Assembly: GCA_025463515.1 (NCBI GenBank)
Contig: JAODAQ010000054.1
Location: 1 to 64,000 of the forward strand
From: Rhodoglobus sp.
GTDB taxonomy: Bacteria > Actinomycetota > Actinomycetes > Actinomycetales > Microbacteriaceae
Direction: 5' to 3'
DNA: 64,000 nt
Below the pieces are notes generated by a model. That model saw only the letters and a program-made list of their open reading frames with translations, was not told the origin of the DNA and made no database searches. Below are positions 40,537 to 48,935 of the stretch, piece by piece. Position 1 is the first letter of the stretch. Each line of letters opens with the position of its first letter. A program made the translations under genes and the position numbers.

Positions 40537-40793
40537 CGGCGGGAGTACTCGCGGCGCACCATGCCCACGCAGTGGTCCCACGAGAGCGACTGCCCGACCT
40601 CGACGGCGCGGGCCAGATCCGGGCCGTAGAGGGCGACGAAGACCGCGCCCACGCGCTCCACGAAGCCCATGGTCTCCCGGGCGGCGAGGACCGCGTACAG
40701 GTCGTCGCGCACGATCGCGATCTGCGGCTCCGTCGAAGTGTTCTGATGCTGCGGCCGCCGGCGGCGCTCGCCGGTCTGCAGTGTGTCCGTCAT
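40533..40793 (-). CDS. Small hypothetical protein
   Basis: 86 residues, charged at both ends. The core RDDLYAVLAARETMGFVERVGAVFVALYGPDLARAVEVGQSL is predicted helical. I recognise no family. The C-terminal RREYSRR and N-terminal RRRRP suggest nucleic-acid or acidic-partner contacts. The stop overlaps that of the glycosyltransferase in a CTAG. Codon use looks genuine. Confidence 0.6.
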   Translation of the reverse strand: MTDTLQTGERRRRPQHQNTSTEPQIAIVRDDLYAVLAARETMGFVERVGAVFVALYGPDLARAVEVGQSLSWDHCVGMVRREYSRR

Positions 40794-40900
40794 GGGCAGC
40801 TCCTCACCGAGTTACCGAAATGGCCCCCGAACGGGGTTGGACTAGTCCATCATCGACAAACGATTTCGACCAGAGCTTGACAAGGTCGAGACTGGGCCCC

Positions 40901-41404
40901 ATGAGCGACCGGACGAAGACCATCACCTGGCAGGACCCGATGATCGGGGCGAAGGCCATGACCGCCCTGAGCGGGCTCGACTACATGCGCGCGCTGCTCG
41001 CGGGGGAGTATCCGCCGCCGCCCATCCTCGAGGTCATGAACCTGCACCTCGAGTCGGTCGAGGTGGGCACCGTGACGTTCACCGCGCAGCCCGACGAGTC
41101 CCACTACAACCCGATCGGCGCCGTCCACGGGGGTTTCGCGTGCACGGTGCTCGACTCGGTTGCCGGATGCGCCGTGCAGACGACCCTCCCGCTGGGCTTC
41201 GGCTACACCTCCCTCGAGATCAAGGTGAACTACCTCGCGGGCATCACCGCGACGACCGGGCCGCTCACGGCGGTGGGAACGGTCATCAAGCCGGGCAAGC
41301 GGGTGGCCTTCGCCGAGGGCGTGCTCACCGACTCGAGCGGCAAGGTGGTGGCGACGGCGAGCAGCACGCTGCTGGTCTTCCCGATCCCGCCCCAGGCGGG
41401 TTGA
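40901..41404 (+). CDS. PaaI/YdiI-type acyl-CoA thioesterase (hotdog fold)
   Basis: 167 residues. HYNPIGAVHGGFACTVLDSVAGCAV is the central hotdog helix with the active-site H-G-G and Asp. GYTSLEIKVNYLAGI and GTVIKPGKRVAFAEGVLTDSSGKVVATASS complete the fold. It hydrolyses aromatic or fatty acyl-CoA thioesters. ATG at 40901 (MSDRTKT). The TGA stop with the final Ala-Gly is supplied by the GGTTGAGTAG repeat. Confidence 0.92.
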   Translation: MSDRTKTITWQDPMIGAKAMTALSGLDYMRALLAGEYPPPPILEVMNLHLESVEVGTVTFTAQPDESHYNPIGAVHGGFACTVLDSVAGCAVQTTLPLGFGYTSLEIKVNYLAGITATTGPLTAVGTVIKPGKRVAFAEGVLTDSSGKVVATASSTLLVFPIPPQAG

Positions 41405-41431
41405 GTAGGCCGCCCGCGGCCGTATCGAACC
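41399..41431 (+). repeat. Single short-form palindromic repeat copy
   Basis: 33 bp, stem GGCCG/CGGCC, loop CCCG; the 3' end has GAACC with one A missing. It forms the stop codon of the thioesterase gene. Confidence 0.92.
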
Positions 41432-41480
41432 GGGGGTTACCCCGATACCGTCGGCGCATCTCCGGTGGCATGGTTTAACC

Positions 41481-41684
41481 ATGGCTATTTTGCGCAGACC
41501 CAGAACCGGCCGAGTCATCGCGGGAGTGTGTGCAGGGCTCGCCCAGCGCTTCGGATGGAACGCCAACATCGTGCGCCTGCTGTTCGTGCTCTCGTTCCTG
41601 CTCCCCGGCCCGCAGCTGATCTTCTACTTCGTGGCCTGGATCGTCATCCCGAACGAGCTCGAGAGCACTACCGCGCTACGTTGA
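41481..41684 (+). CDS. PspC-domain protein
   Basis: 67 residues. GRVIAGVCAGLAQRFGWNANIVRLLFVLSFLLPGPQLIFYFVAWIVIP is a complete PspC domain with one or two transmembrane segments. It senses or supports membrane integrity as a partner of phage-shock or envelope-stress systems. The ATG is the only sensible start. Its stop overlaps the end of the convergent SPFH gene by 17 bases. Confidence 0.92.
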   Translation: MAILRRPRTGRVIAGVCAGLAQRFGWNANIVRLLFVLSFLLPGPQLIFYFVAWIVIPNELESTTALR

Positions 41685-42657
41685 CCAGCCCGTTGAACCC
41701 CTCGGGCACCACCACGAGGTTGCCCGCAGCGGCTAGCTCCTTGAGGGTGTCCAGATAGCGCTGCTGGAGGATCGCGTCCGTCAGCGACGCGTTGAGGATC
41801 GCGTTGGCGTCGGCTTCCGCCTGCGCCTGCACGACCTTCTGCTGGGCTGACACCTTCGACGCCTCGAGCTTGGCCTGCTCGGTCTGCACGTTGATCTGCG
41901 CCTCCTGGGCGGCGGCGTAGGCGGCGGTCACACTCTCGCCGTAGCGGATCTCCTGCAGCGCGACATCCTCGACGATGATGCCGTCGTCCTCCCAGCGGTC
42001 CTCGAGCGCTTCGAGGATCGCCTCCTGCACCGCGTTCCGGTCGGTGAGCATGTCGATGGTACTGAACTTGCCGGGGATCGAGCGGACCACCGAGCGGATG
42101 TCGTTGAAGATGAGCCGCGTGCGCAGGTTCTCCTCGTTGAAGTACTGGCTGTAGATGTCGATCACGGCGTCGGGCTTGAGCGAGTAGCGGATCGCGATGT
42201 CGATGTTCGCGGTGACGCCCTCGGAGTCCTGCACGGTGATCTGCGGGCCATCCGGAGCGCCGCCGATGTTGTCGCCCTCGCCGCTGACCTGCTCGGTCAC
42301 GAACACGGCGCGCTGGTTGCGCACGTCGAAGGTCACGACGTCGACCCACGGCGCCTTCGGGTGCAGGCCGCTCGCGGTCTCGTAGCCGACGATGTTGCCG
42401 GTCCAGTCGCGCAGCACGTTCGCCTGGCCTACGTCCTGGCGGAAGAACGAGCTGAAGGCGATGAGCACGACGCCGAGCACGAACAGCAGCGCCGCGGCCC
42501 AGCGGGCGAACCGCGAGATCGTGACATTGCCGCCGGAGCGGAACGCGCTGCCGACGGGAGTCTCGCCTGAGGCGACCACTCGCCGCTTGGCGTTGGAGCC
42601 GGCGACGACGAGCGCGACCACTCCGAGCAGGATGGCGATGATGGCGATGATGAACAT
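41668..42657 (-). CDS. SPFH/band-7 (prohibitin-like) membrane protein
   Basis: 329 residues. Two N-terminal membrane segments (MFIIAIIAILLGVVALVVAG, WAAALLFVLGVVLIAFSSFF) precede the SPFH domain (about 90-230). It contains FDVRNQRAVF, NIDIAIRYSLKPD and DIRSVVRSIPGKFS. A coiled-coil tail (AYAAAQEAQINVQTEQAKLEA) supports ring assembly. Such proteins scaffold membrane microdomains or control proteases. Convergent with PspC, which is also a membrane-stress protein. Confidence 0.92.
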   Translation of the reverse strand: MFIIAIIAILLGVVALVVAGSNAKRRVVASGETPVGSAFRSGGNVTISRFARWAAALLFVLGVVLIAFSSFFRQDVGQANVLRDWTGNIVGYETASGLHPKAPWVDVVTFDVRNQRAVFVTEQVSGEGDNIGGAPDGPQITVQDSEGVTANIDIAIRYSLKPDAVIDIYSQYFNEENLRTRLIFNDIRSVVRSIPGKFSTIDMLTDRNAVQEAILEALEDRWEDDGIIVEDVALQEIRYGESVTAAYAAAQEAQINVQTEQAKLEASKVSAQQKVVQAQAEADANAILNASLTDAILQQRYLDTLKELAAAGNLVVVPEGFNGLVNVAR

Positions 42658-42686
42658 GGCGTCAGGATAGCGGGTACCGTGTTGGC

Positions 42687-43508
42687 ATGCTCCCGCTGCC
42701 GACCGTTTCGATCGTCATCCCCGCATACAACGAGCAGGACACCATCAAAGCCTGTGTCCTCGCGGCTCTCGACCAGACGGTCATGCCGTTCGAGATCATC
42801 GTTGTCGACAACAAGTCGACGGATTCCACGGCCGCCGTGGTCCGCGCCCTGCAGAGCGCCTACCCCGAGGCGCCCATCGTCTACCTGCAGCAGAACGAGG
42901 TGCAGGGGCTCATCCCGACTCGCAACTTCGGACTCGACAACGCCCGCGGCGACATCATCGGCCGCATCGACGCCGACTCGGTGCTCGAGCCCACCTGGGT
43001 GGCGGAGGTCATCCGGGCCTTCGACGACCCGAACGTCGCCGCGTGCACCGGGCCGGTCCTGTACTACGACATGCCCCTGCGCCGCTTCGGGCACATCGCC
43101 GACGACGCGATCCGCCGCGCGATGATCGTGATCACCCGCGACTACCACCTGCTGTTCGGCAGCAACATGGCACTGCGCGCGACCGCGTGGCAGGCGATCC
43201 GGGATGAGGCCTGCCTCGACCCCGACGACGAGCTGCACGAGGACATCGACCTCTCGATCCACCTGCACGAGAAGGGGCTGAAGGTCACCTACTCGTCCGA
43301 GATGGTGACGGGGATGTCTGCGCGGCGCCTGGACAACAATCCGCGCCAGTACTACAGCTACGTGATGCGGTTCGAGCGCACGTACAAGAAGCACAAGATC
43401 CGCAGTGTGGCGCTGCGGGCCCCCATGGCCGTACTGCTGTCCGCGTATCCGGCCCTCAAGGCAATGCGGCAGAACGAGCTGCGCAAGGAGGCGAGGGCGG
43501 CCGAATGA
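42687..43508 (+). CDS. Glycosyltransferase family 2
   Basis: 273 residues. VSIVIPAYNEQDTIKACVLAALDQTVMPFEIIVVDNKSTD is the GT2 nucleotide-binding start. The metal-binding DxD is in IDADSVLEP. The C-terminal HEDIDLSIHLHEKG matches the ED catalytic base segment. It would use an NDP-sugar at the inner membrane face for a glycan or lipid. Its stop overlaps the DUF1697 ATG (ATGA). Acceptor unknown. Confidence 0.92.
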   Translation: MLPLPTVSIVIPAYNEQDTIKACVLAALDQTVMPFEIIVVDNKSTDSTAAVVRALQSAYPEAPIVYLQQNEVQGLIPTRNFGLDNARGDIIGRIDADSVLEPTWVAEVIRAFDDPNVAACTGPVLYYDMPLRRFGHIADDAIRRAMIVITRDYHLLFGSNMALRATAWQAIRDEACLDPDDELHEDIDLSIHLHEKGLKVTYSSEMVTGMSARRLDNNPRQYYSYVMRFERTYKKHKIRSVALRAPMAVLLSAYPALKAMRQNELRKEARAAE

Positions 43509-43993
43509 CGCGCTCGGTGGCACTCCTGCGCGGCATCAACGTCGGCCCGACGACGAAGGTGCCGATGGCGCTGCTGCGGGAGCTGTTCGCCGCGGCCGGC
43601 GCGACCGACGTGGTGACGCTGCTGAACAGCGGCAACGTGGTGTTCTCGGGCTCGGTGGATGTTCCCGCTCTGCTCGCGCGCATCCGCGCCGAGACCGGGG
43701 TGCAGACGCACCTGCTCATCGTGCCGGGGGAGCAGCTGCGGCGGATCGCCTCGGCCTTTCCCTACGAGGGCGACGAGTCGCGCCTCGTGGTCGCGTTCAT
43801 GCCTTCGGTGCCGGCCGTCGAACTTCCGGATGTCGCACCCGAGTTGATCTCGCTCGGCAAGGAGGCTGTGTACCAGTCGCTGCCGAACGGAGTCTCGCAG
43901 ACGAAGCTGAAGCCGGCGTTCTGGAAGCAGTTCCCGCCGGAGACGACCGCCCGCAATCTGCGCACCGTGAAGAAGCTGGTGGAGCTGCTGTGA
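43505..43993 (+). CDS. DUF1697 family protein
   Basis: 162 residues: VALLRGINVGPTTKVPMALLRELF at the start, VVTLLNSGNVVFSG and GNVVF motifs, and a C-terminal FWKQFPPETTARNLRTVKKL. All are typical of DUF1697. The role is unknown. It overlaps the glycosyltransferase and the next small membrane gene (GTGA), so the three are one operon. Confidence 0.93.
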   Translation: MTRSVALLRGINVGPTTKVPMALLRELFAAAGATDVVTLLNSGNVVFSGSVDVPALLARIRAETGVQTHLLIVPGEQLRRIASAFPYEGDESRLVVAFMPSVPAVELPDVAPELISLGKEAVYQSLPNGVSQTKLKPAFWKQFPPETTARNLRTVKKLVELL

Positions 43994-44208
43994 GCGCAGC
44001 GCGCTGGAGTTCTCCCGCCACCCTCGTCATCGCCGCGATAGAGCTCGCGGTGAGCGCGTGCTTCGCGGTGCTGGCCGTAGTTCTCTTCGTCCGAGGCGAC
44101 CTTCTGGGCCTGTTCATCCTCGTCCTCGCAGCAATGGCCGGCATACCGGGAGCTCTGCGCATCCACGTCTTCCTGAAGGTGCGCGCCGCGCCCATGGCGC
44201 CCGACTAG
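43990..44208 (+). CDS. Small two-helix membrane protein
   Basis: 72 residues from the GTG at 43990, which overlaps the DUF1697 stop. Two predicted membrane segments, TLVIAAIELAVSACFAVLAVVLF and LGLFILVLAAMAGIPGALRI, are joined by VRGDL. No family is recognised. Position as last gene of the GT2-DUF1697 operon is the only clue. Confidence 0.65.
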   Translation: MSAARWSSPATLVIAAIELAVSACFAVLAVVLFVRGDLLGLFILVLAAMAGIPGALRIHVFLKVRAAPMAPD

Positions 44209-44336
44209 GCGGCTCGCGCGTCCAGGCTAGATTCCGGAAGTCGTTGTGCCTCCTCCACAAACCCGGGTCCCGCCCGCTGTCCCGAGACTCGATCGACCGG
44301 GCGGCCAATGTCGGCGGCGGATGATCTAATACAGGT

Positions 44337-45542
44337 ATGCCGCATCTCCTCGACCCCGCCAACGCCGACGTGCGCGTCGAGTTTGGCATGGCCGAGGCCG
44401 AGGTGGCCCTCCACGCGCAGTGGCGGGCGGCGGCCGCCACATTTCGGGCGATCGAGAAGGTCATGCGCGAGGCAGCGCTTCATCCCGTGCTCTTCGCCCC
44501 AGCCGGTCGGATGAGTGCCCGCGACACTCTGGAGTATGCCCAGCGCGCCGCGGCGGCCGACCTCGCCGTGCGGCTCAATATGGCCGAGGGCACCGTCCGG
44601 TCGCAGGCTGACATCGCCGCGAAGCTGCGCACGCGCCTTCCGGGCCTTTGGGCCGCGTTCGGCGACGGCGAGCTCTCAACGCAGAACGCCCGCGAGGCAG
44701 CGGCTCTCGTCTCCGACCTTCCCGAGGTGCACTGGGCGGCTTTCGATCTCGCGATCGCCGAGCCCGCTCAACAACTGTCGCCGCCGCGGTTTCGCGTGCG
44801 GGCGCGGGCGCTGCGCGACAAGCTCCTCATCCAGACCGCCGTCGAGCGGCACGAGCGCGGGCTGCTCGAGCGCGGCGTGTGGTCGGAGCACGACCGCGAC
44901 GGCATGGGATGGATGAGTGCCCGCCTTTCCTCTGAGCAGATCGTCCTTGCCGAGGCCCACATCGACGCGCTGGCGTTCGAGCTGCACAAGTCAGACGAGG
45001 AGAGCCGCACCATGCAGCAGCTCCGCGCCGACGTCGTCGCCAACCTGCTCACCGGGCGCGAGACGGGCGCGGCACGGGTCGCGGTGGCTCTGACCGTGCC
45101 GGTATTGACCCTGCTTGGCGAGACGGATGACCCCGCCGTCCTCGAAGGGGTCGGTCCGATCGACCTCGAGACCGCACGCGCGCTGTGCGCCACCGCCCCG
45201 TCTTTCACCCGGTTGCTGACCGATCCGATCCGCAACACCGTCCTCGCCATGGATCCGCAGCAGTACCGGCCCAGCCTGGCGCTCAAGCGCTGGCTCGAGC
45301 ACCGGGATGTGACCTGCACGTTCCCCGGCTGCGGCCGCCGCGCGGCCAGCTGCGACCTCGATCACGTGACGGCCTGGGCGGAGGGCGGCACCACCACCGC
45401 CGACAATCTCGCGCACCTCTGCCGCAAGCACCACACCATGAAGCACAGCACCCGATGGCGGGTGGAGAAGCCGCCCGGCCGAACCTCGGTGTGGACCAGC
45501 CCTACTGGGTTCGTACGAACGTCCGATCCGCCGCCGTTCTGA
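44337..45542 (+). CDS. DUF222/HNH endonuclease protein (13E12-like)
   Basis: 401 residues. The N-terminal two thirds is the helical DUF222 domain (ARDTLEYAQRAAAADLAVRLN, GTVRSQADIAAKLR). The C-terminal HNH module starts TCTFPGCGRRAASCDLDHV, then TTADNLAHLCRKHHTMKH. The zinc cysteines and the catalytic His (DLDH) are intact. The family is numerous in Microbacteriaceae and mycobacteria; its role is unsettled, and some members look like mobile or defence nucleases. No clear RBS; ATG start. Confidence 0.93.
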   Translation: MPHLLDPANADVRVEFGMAEAEVALHAQWRAAAATFRAIEKVMREAALHPVLFAPAGRMSARDTLEYAQRAAAADLAVRLNMAEGTVRSQADIAAKLRTRLPGLWAAFGDGELSTQNAREAAALVSDLPEVHWAAFDLAIAEPAQQLSPPRFRVRARALRDKLLIQTAVERHERGLLERGVWSEHDRDGMGWMSARLSSEQIVLAEAHIDALAFELHKSDEESRTMQQLRADVVANLLTGRETGAARVAVALTVPVLTLLGETDDPAVLEGVGPIDLETARALCATAPSFTRLLTDPIRNTVLAMDPQQYRPSLALKRWLEHRDVTCTFPGCGRRAASCDLDHVTAWAEGGTTTADNLAHLCRKHHTMKHSTRWRVEKPPGRTSVWTSPTGFVRTSDPPPF

Positions 45543-45566
45543 CAGCGACTGAGGACGAACTCTCCG

Positions 45567-46127
45567 CTAGAACTTGCGCGTGAACGGCAGCGGCTTCCGC
45601 ATCCGGATCAGGAGCAGCAGCGGCACGAGCACGTACGGCAGGTTGAACGCCAGGAACTTCGCCGGGTTCTGGGTCTGGAACTCCGGCTCGCCGAAGAACT
45701 CCACGCCGAACACGATGATGCCGGTGATGCCCGCGATCATCGTCGCGTAGATGGTGGCCGGGAACTGGATCCAGTTGCGGCCGCGGATGAGCGCGTACAC
45801 CAGGAAGAAGTAGAACGGCATGTAGACGAAGGCCGAGAGGCCGGTCACGATCCGCATCCAGGTCGGCGGGTGCATGAAGAGCGGGTCGGCGTCGTGCGCG
45901 TACCAGTAGTTCGAGTTCGCGAAGAAGTTCGACGACGGCTCCGTGAAGTCCACGCCGATCGTCGGCAGCAGGTCGCTGATGAAGCAGGTGATGATGAAGA
46001 TCGAGAAGAAGACGGCGAAGACGATGTCGATGGGCCGCTTGCGAAGAGGCAGATTGTCCGGATGCACGGTCGATAGGCTATCGCGCCAGCTGAGGCAGCA
46101 CGTCCCGGCGTGGGAGAAGCCGTCCAT
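45567..46127 (-). CDS. EXPERA/emopamil-binding-like membrane protein
   Basis: 186 residues with four predicted transmembrane helices. KRPIDIVFAVFFSIFIITCFISDLLPTIG, then WYAHDADPLFMHPPTWMRIVTG, and TIYATMIAGITGIIVFGVEFFG match the TMEM97/EBP (EXPERA) fold, including the internal acidic residues that bind the ligand. In eukaryotes this fold includes sterol isomerases and the sigma-2 receptor. A bacterial role is unknown. ATG at 46127. Convergent with HNH; upstream is the TPP riboswitch. Confidence 0.75.
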   Translation of the reverse strand: MDGFSHAGTCCLSWRDSLSTVHPDNLPLRKRPIDIVFAVFFSIFIITCFISDLLPTIGVDFTEPSSNFFANSNYWYAHDADPLFMHPPTWMRIVTGLSAFVYMPFYFFLVYALIRGRNWIQFPATIYATMIAGITGIIVFGVEFFGEPEFQTQNPAKFLAFNLPYVLVPLLLLIRMRKPLPFTRKF

Positions 46128-46160
46128 GGTTCGACCCTACGAGCCCTAGACTGGTGCCGA

Positions 46161-46249
46161 ACACGGGAGTCCGGTGAGCCGGGCTGAGAGGAAGCTTCTC
46201 CAAGCTTCGACCGTCGAACCTGATCTGGATCATGCCAGCGCAGGGAGGC
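46161..46249 (+). promoter_or_regulatory. TPP riboswitch (THI element)
   Basis: The conserved ligand-binding cores CTGAGAG (46184-46190) and CCTGATCTGGATCATGCCAG with GCGCAGGGA (46216-46246 region) are present in order, joined by the variable P3 stem. The 5' P1/P2 strand is ACGGGAGTCCGGTGAGCC. A TAGACT -10 at 46147-46152 puts the start at about 46158. Binding of thiamine pyrophosphate should lower expression of the transport operon that begins 41 bases after the aptamer. Confidence 0.95.
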
Positions 46250-46290
46250 ATTCTCGAAACCCGTGCCGTTTCCTAGTGGAAGGCACGTCC

Positions 46291-47325
46291 TTGAAGTACG
46301 CAATCATCGCGGGGGCACTCGTCCTCGTCCTCGCCGGGTGCAGCGCGCCCAGCACAGACACCAAGCCCCTCGTGCTCGTCACGCACGACTCGTTCGCGCT
46401 GAGCGAGGGCATCCTCGAGCAGTTCACCGAGCAGACCGGCCTCGAAGTGCAGGTGCAGTCGTCTGGGGATGCCGGCCAGCTCGTGAACACGCTCGTCCTG
46501 ACGAAGGACTCGCCGCTCGGCGACGTCGTGTTCGGCATCGACAACACCTTTGCGAGCCGCGCCGTGGAGAACGGCGTGCTCGCCGACTACTCGTCGAAGG
46601 ACCTGACGAGCGCGGAGGACCAGTACCTCCTGCCGGAGGGCCAGGGCCGCGAGCAGCTCACCCCGATCGACAACGGCGACGTGTGCGTGAACGTCGACCA
46701 CGAGTGGTTCGCCGAGAAGGGCATCGCCGAGCCGACCTCGCTCGACGACCTCATCAAGCCCGAGTACAAAGACCTCTTCGTGACAGAGGCCGCCAACTCG
46801 AGCTCGCCCGGCCTTGCGTTCCTGCTCGCCACGATCGCCAAGTACGGCGATGACGGCTGGCAGGACTACTGGACCAAGCTCATGGCCAACGGCACCAAGG
46901 TCGACGCAGGCTGGAGCGACGCGTACTACGTCGACTTCTCCGGTCCGTCGAGCGAGGGCGACCGGCCCATCGTCGTCTCCTACGCGTCATCCCCGCCGTT
47001 CGAGGTGCCCGAAGGGGCAACTGTGGCTCCGACGGGCGCTCTGCTCGACACGTGCTTCCGCCAGACGGAGTACGCCGGCGTGATCGCCGGGACGAAGAAC
47101 CAGGCCGGCGCGCAGAAGCTCGTCGACTTCCTGTTCTCCACGACCGTGCAGAACGACATCCCGGAGACCATGTACGTCTACCCGGTGAACGCGAAGGCGA
47201 CCCTGCCCGAGTCGTTCACCAAGTTCGCCAAGATCGCGGAGGACCCCTTCGTGGTGAGCCCCGGCGATATCGACAAGAACCGTGAGACCTGGCTCTCCCA
47301 GTGGGCAGCAATAGCGACCCCGTGA
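46291..47325 (+). CDS. thiB: Thiamine ABC transporter substrate-binding lipoprotein
   Basis: About 344 residues from the TTG at 46291, which has GGAAGG seven bases upstream. Earlier starts would lie inside the riboswitch. KYAIIAGALVLVLAGCSAP is a lipoprotein signal. The mature part follows ThiB/TbpA (LVTHDSFALSEGILEQFTEQTG, GIDNTFASRAVENGVL, SPGLAFLLATIAKYGDDGWQDYW). It binds thiamine outside the membrane for ThiP and ThiQ. Regulation by the upstream TPP riboswitch is near certain. Confidence 0.94.
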   Translation: MKYAIIAGALVLVLAGCSAPSTDTKPLVLVTHDSFALSEGILEQFTEQTGLEVQVQSSGDAGQLVNTLVLTKDSPLGDVVFGIDNTFASRAVENGVLADYSSKDLTSAEDQYLLPEGQGREQLTPIDNGDVCVNVDHEWFAEKGIAEPTSLDDLIKPEYKDLFVTEAANSSSPGLAFLLATIAKYGDDGWQDYWTKLMANGTKVDAGWSDAYYVDFSGPSSEGDRPIVVSYASSPPFEVPEGATVAPTGALLDTCFRQTEYAGVIAGTKNQAGAQKLVDFLFSTTVQNDIPETMYVYPVNAKATLPESFTKFAKIAEDPFVVSPGDIDKNRETWLSQWAAIATP

Positions 47326-48935
47326 CCCGCATCCGCACGTCGCCGGGCACCGTCATTGCGACGGTGCTCGGCGTCGGCGTGCCTGTCGCGTTCCTCGCGG
47401 TGTTCTTCGCGTGGCCTGTTGCCGCGATGATCGGCCGCGGCTTCGCTGACGGGCTCGGCGGCTTCGGCGAGGTGTTCTCCCGGCCGCGCACGATCCGACT
47501 CGTGGGCCTCACGCTCGGCCAGGCCGCGCTCGCGTCCGTGGTCTGCGTCATGCTCGGGCTTCCCGTGGCGCACGTGCTCTACCGGCTGCGGTTCCGCGGT
47601 CGGGCGATCGTGCGCGCGCTCGTGATCCTGCCGTTCGTGCTGCCCACGGTGGTCGTCGGCGTCGCCTTCCGCACCCTGCTGCGCGACACGCCCCTCGACG
47701 GCACCTTTGCCGCGATCATGATGGCGCTCGTGTTCTTCAACATCGCAGTGGTGGTGCGCACGGTCGGCAGCGCGTGGGAGGGGCTGGATCCGCGCCAAGA
47801 GGATGCCGCCCGAGTGCTCGGGGCGAGCCCGGCCCGCGTGTTCTTCACGATCACGCTGCCGCGGCTCGGTCCGTCAATCGCGGCCGCGGCATCCATCGTC
47901 TTCCTGTTCTGCGCCACCGCGTTCGGCGTGGTCCTCGTGCTCGGCGGCACGAAGTTCGGCACCATCGAGACCGAGATCTACCTGCTCACCACGCAGTTCC
48001 TCGACCTGCGCGCGGCAAGCGTGCTGAGCGTCACCCAGCTCGTGATCGTGGTCGCCCTCCTCGCGGTCGTGGGCCGCGTGCGGGGCAGCACCCAGCGCCG
48101 CGTCGCCGCCGCGCGGAAGCCCAGGCGCACGGATGCCGCCGCCATCGTCGCCGCGATCCTCGTGACCGCGGCTCTGGCGATCCCGGTGCTGTCACTCGTC
48201 GAGCGCTCACTGCGCACGTCAACGGGCTACGGACTCGCCAACTACGCCCTCCTCTCGGGCACCGGCACGCGCAACGCCCTCGTCGTGCCGGTCTGGGTCG
48301 CCCTCGGCAACTCACTCACGACGGCGGTGCAGGCAACGCTGATCGCCGTGATCATCGGGGTCGTCGCGAGCCTCGTGCTGAGCCGCAGCCCGCGCAGCCC
48401 GCTCGCCCGTCGAGCGCTCGCCGCGTTCGACGGCGCCCTGCTGCTGCCGCTGGGGGTCTCCGCGGTCACTGTCGGCTTTGGCTTCCTCATCACCCTCAAC
48501 CAGCCGCCGCTCGACCTGCGATCGTCGCCGATCCTCGTGCCGATCGCGCAGGCGCTCGTCGCGCTGCCGCTCGTCGTGCGGACCGTGCTGCCGGTACTGC
48601 GGTCGATCGACCCGCGGCTGCGGGAGTCCGCCGCCGTGCTCGGCGCGGCGCCGTGGCGGGTGCTGCGGGACGTGGACCTGAGCATCGTCGCGCGGCCGGT
48701 GCTCGCGGCATCCGGCTTCGCCTTCGCTGTTGCCCTGGGCGAGTTCGGCGCGACGAGCTTCCTTGCCCGCCCCGACCGGCCGACGCTGCCGGTGGTGATC
48801 GTGCGGCTGATCGGGCTGCCCGGCGGCGACAACCTCGGCATGGCGATTGCGGCATCCGTCGTGCTCGCGGGAGTGACGGTCGCCGCGATCGCGCTGGTCG
48901 AGCGGCTGCGCGTCGATACGGTGGGAGCATTCTGA
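47322..48935 (+). CDS. thiP: Thiamine ABC transporter permease
   Basis: 537 residues from GTG 47322, which overlaps the thiB stop (GTGA). It is a fused double permease with about 12 transmembrane helices. The EAA loops are EDAARVLGASPARVFFTITLPRLGP and RESAAVLGAAPWRVLRDVDLSIV. This two-repeat arrangement is typical of ThiP and Fe3+-type permeases. With ThiB and ThiQ it forms the thiamine importer. The stop shares a base with the thiQ ATG. Confidence 0.93.
   Translation: MTRIRTSPGTVIATVLGVGVPVAFLAVFFAWPVAAMIGRGFADGLGGFGEVFSRPRTIRLVGLTLGQAALASVVCVMLGLPVAHVLYRLRFRGRAIVRALVILPFVLPTVVVGVAFRTLLRDTPLDGTFAAIMMALVFFNIAVVVRTVGSAWEGLDPRQEDAARVLGASPARVFFTITLPRLGPSIAAAASIVFLFCATAFGVVLVLGGTKFGTIETEIYLLTTQFLDLRAASVLSVTQLVIVVALLAVVGRVRGSTQRRVAAARKPRRTDAAAIVAAILVTAALAIPVLSLVERSLRTSTGYGLANYALLSGTGTRNALVVPVWVALGNSLTTAVQATLIAVIIGVVASLVLSRSPRSPLARRALAAFDGALLLPLGVSAVTVGFGFLITLNQPPLDLRSSPILVPIAQALVALPLVVRTVLPVLRSIDPRLRESAAVLGAAPWRVLRDVDLSIVARPVLAASGFAFAVALGEFGATSFLARPDRPTLPVVIVRLIGLPGGDNLGMAIAASVVLAGVTVAAIALVERLRVDTVGAF

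Noticed and set aside
1853-41431. The intergenic repeats as a CRISPR array
   Set aside because: They are dispersed, with no regular spacers, appear in both orientations, and no cas gene is present.
44209-44336. A transposase or mobile-element gene next to the DUF222/HNH gene
   Set aside because: No terminal inverted repeats, target duplications or transposase frame are visible; the 128-base gap has no feature I can support.
46174-46290. Longer N-terminus for thiB
   Set aside because: This stretch is the TPP aptamer and its downstream linker. The TTG at 46291 has a well-placed ribosome binding site and starts the lipoprotein signal.
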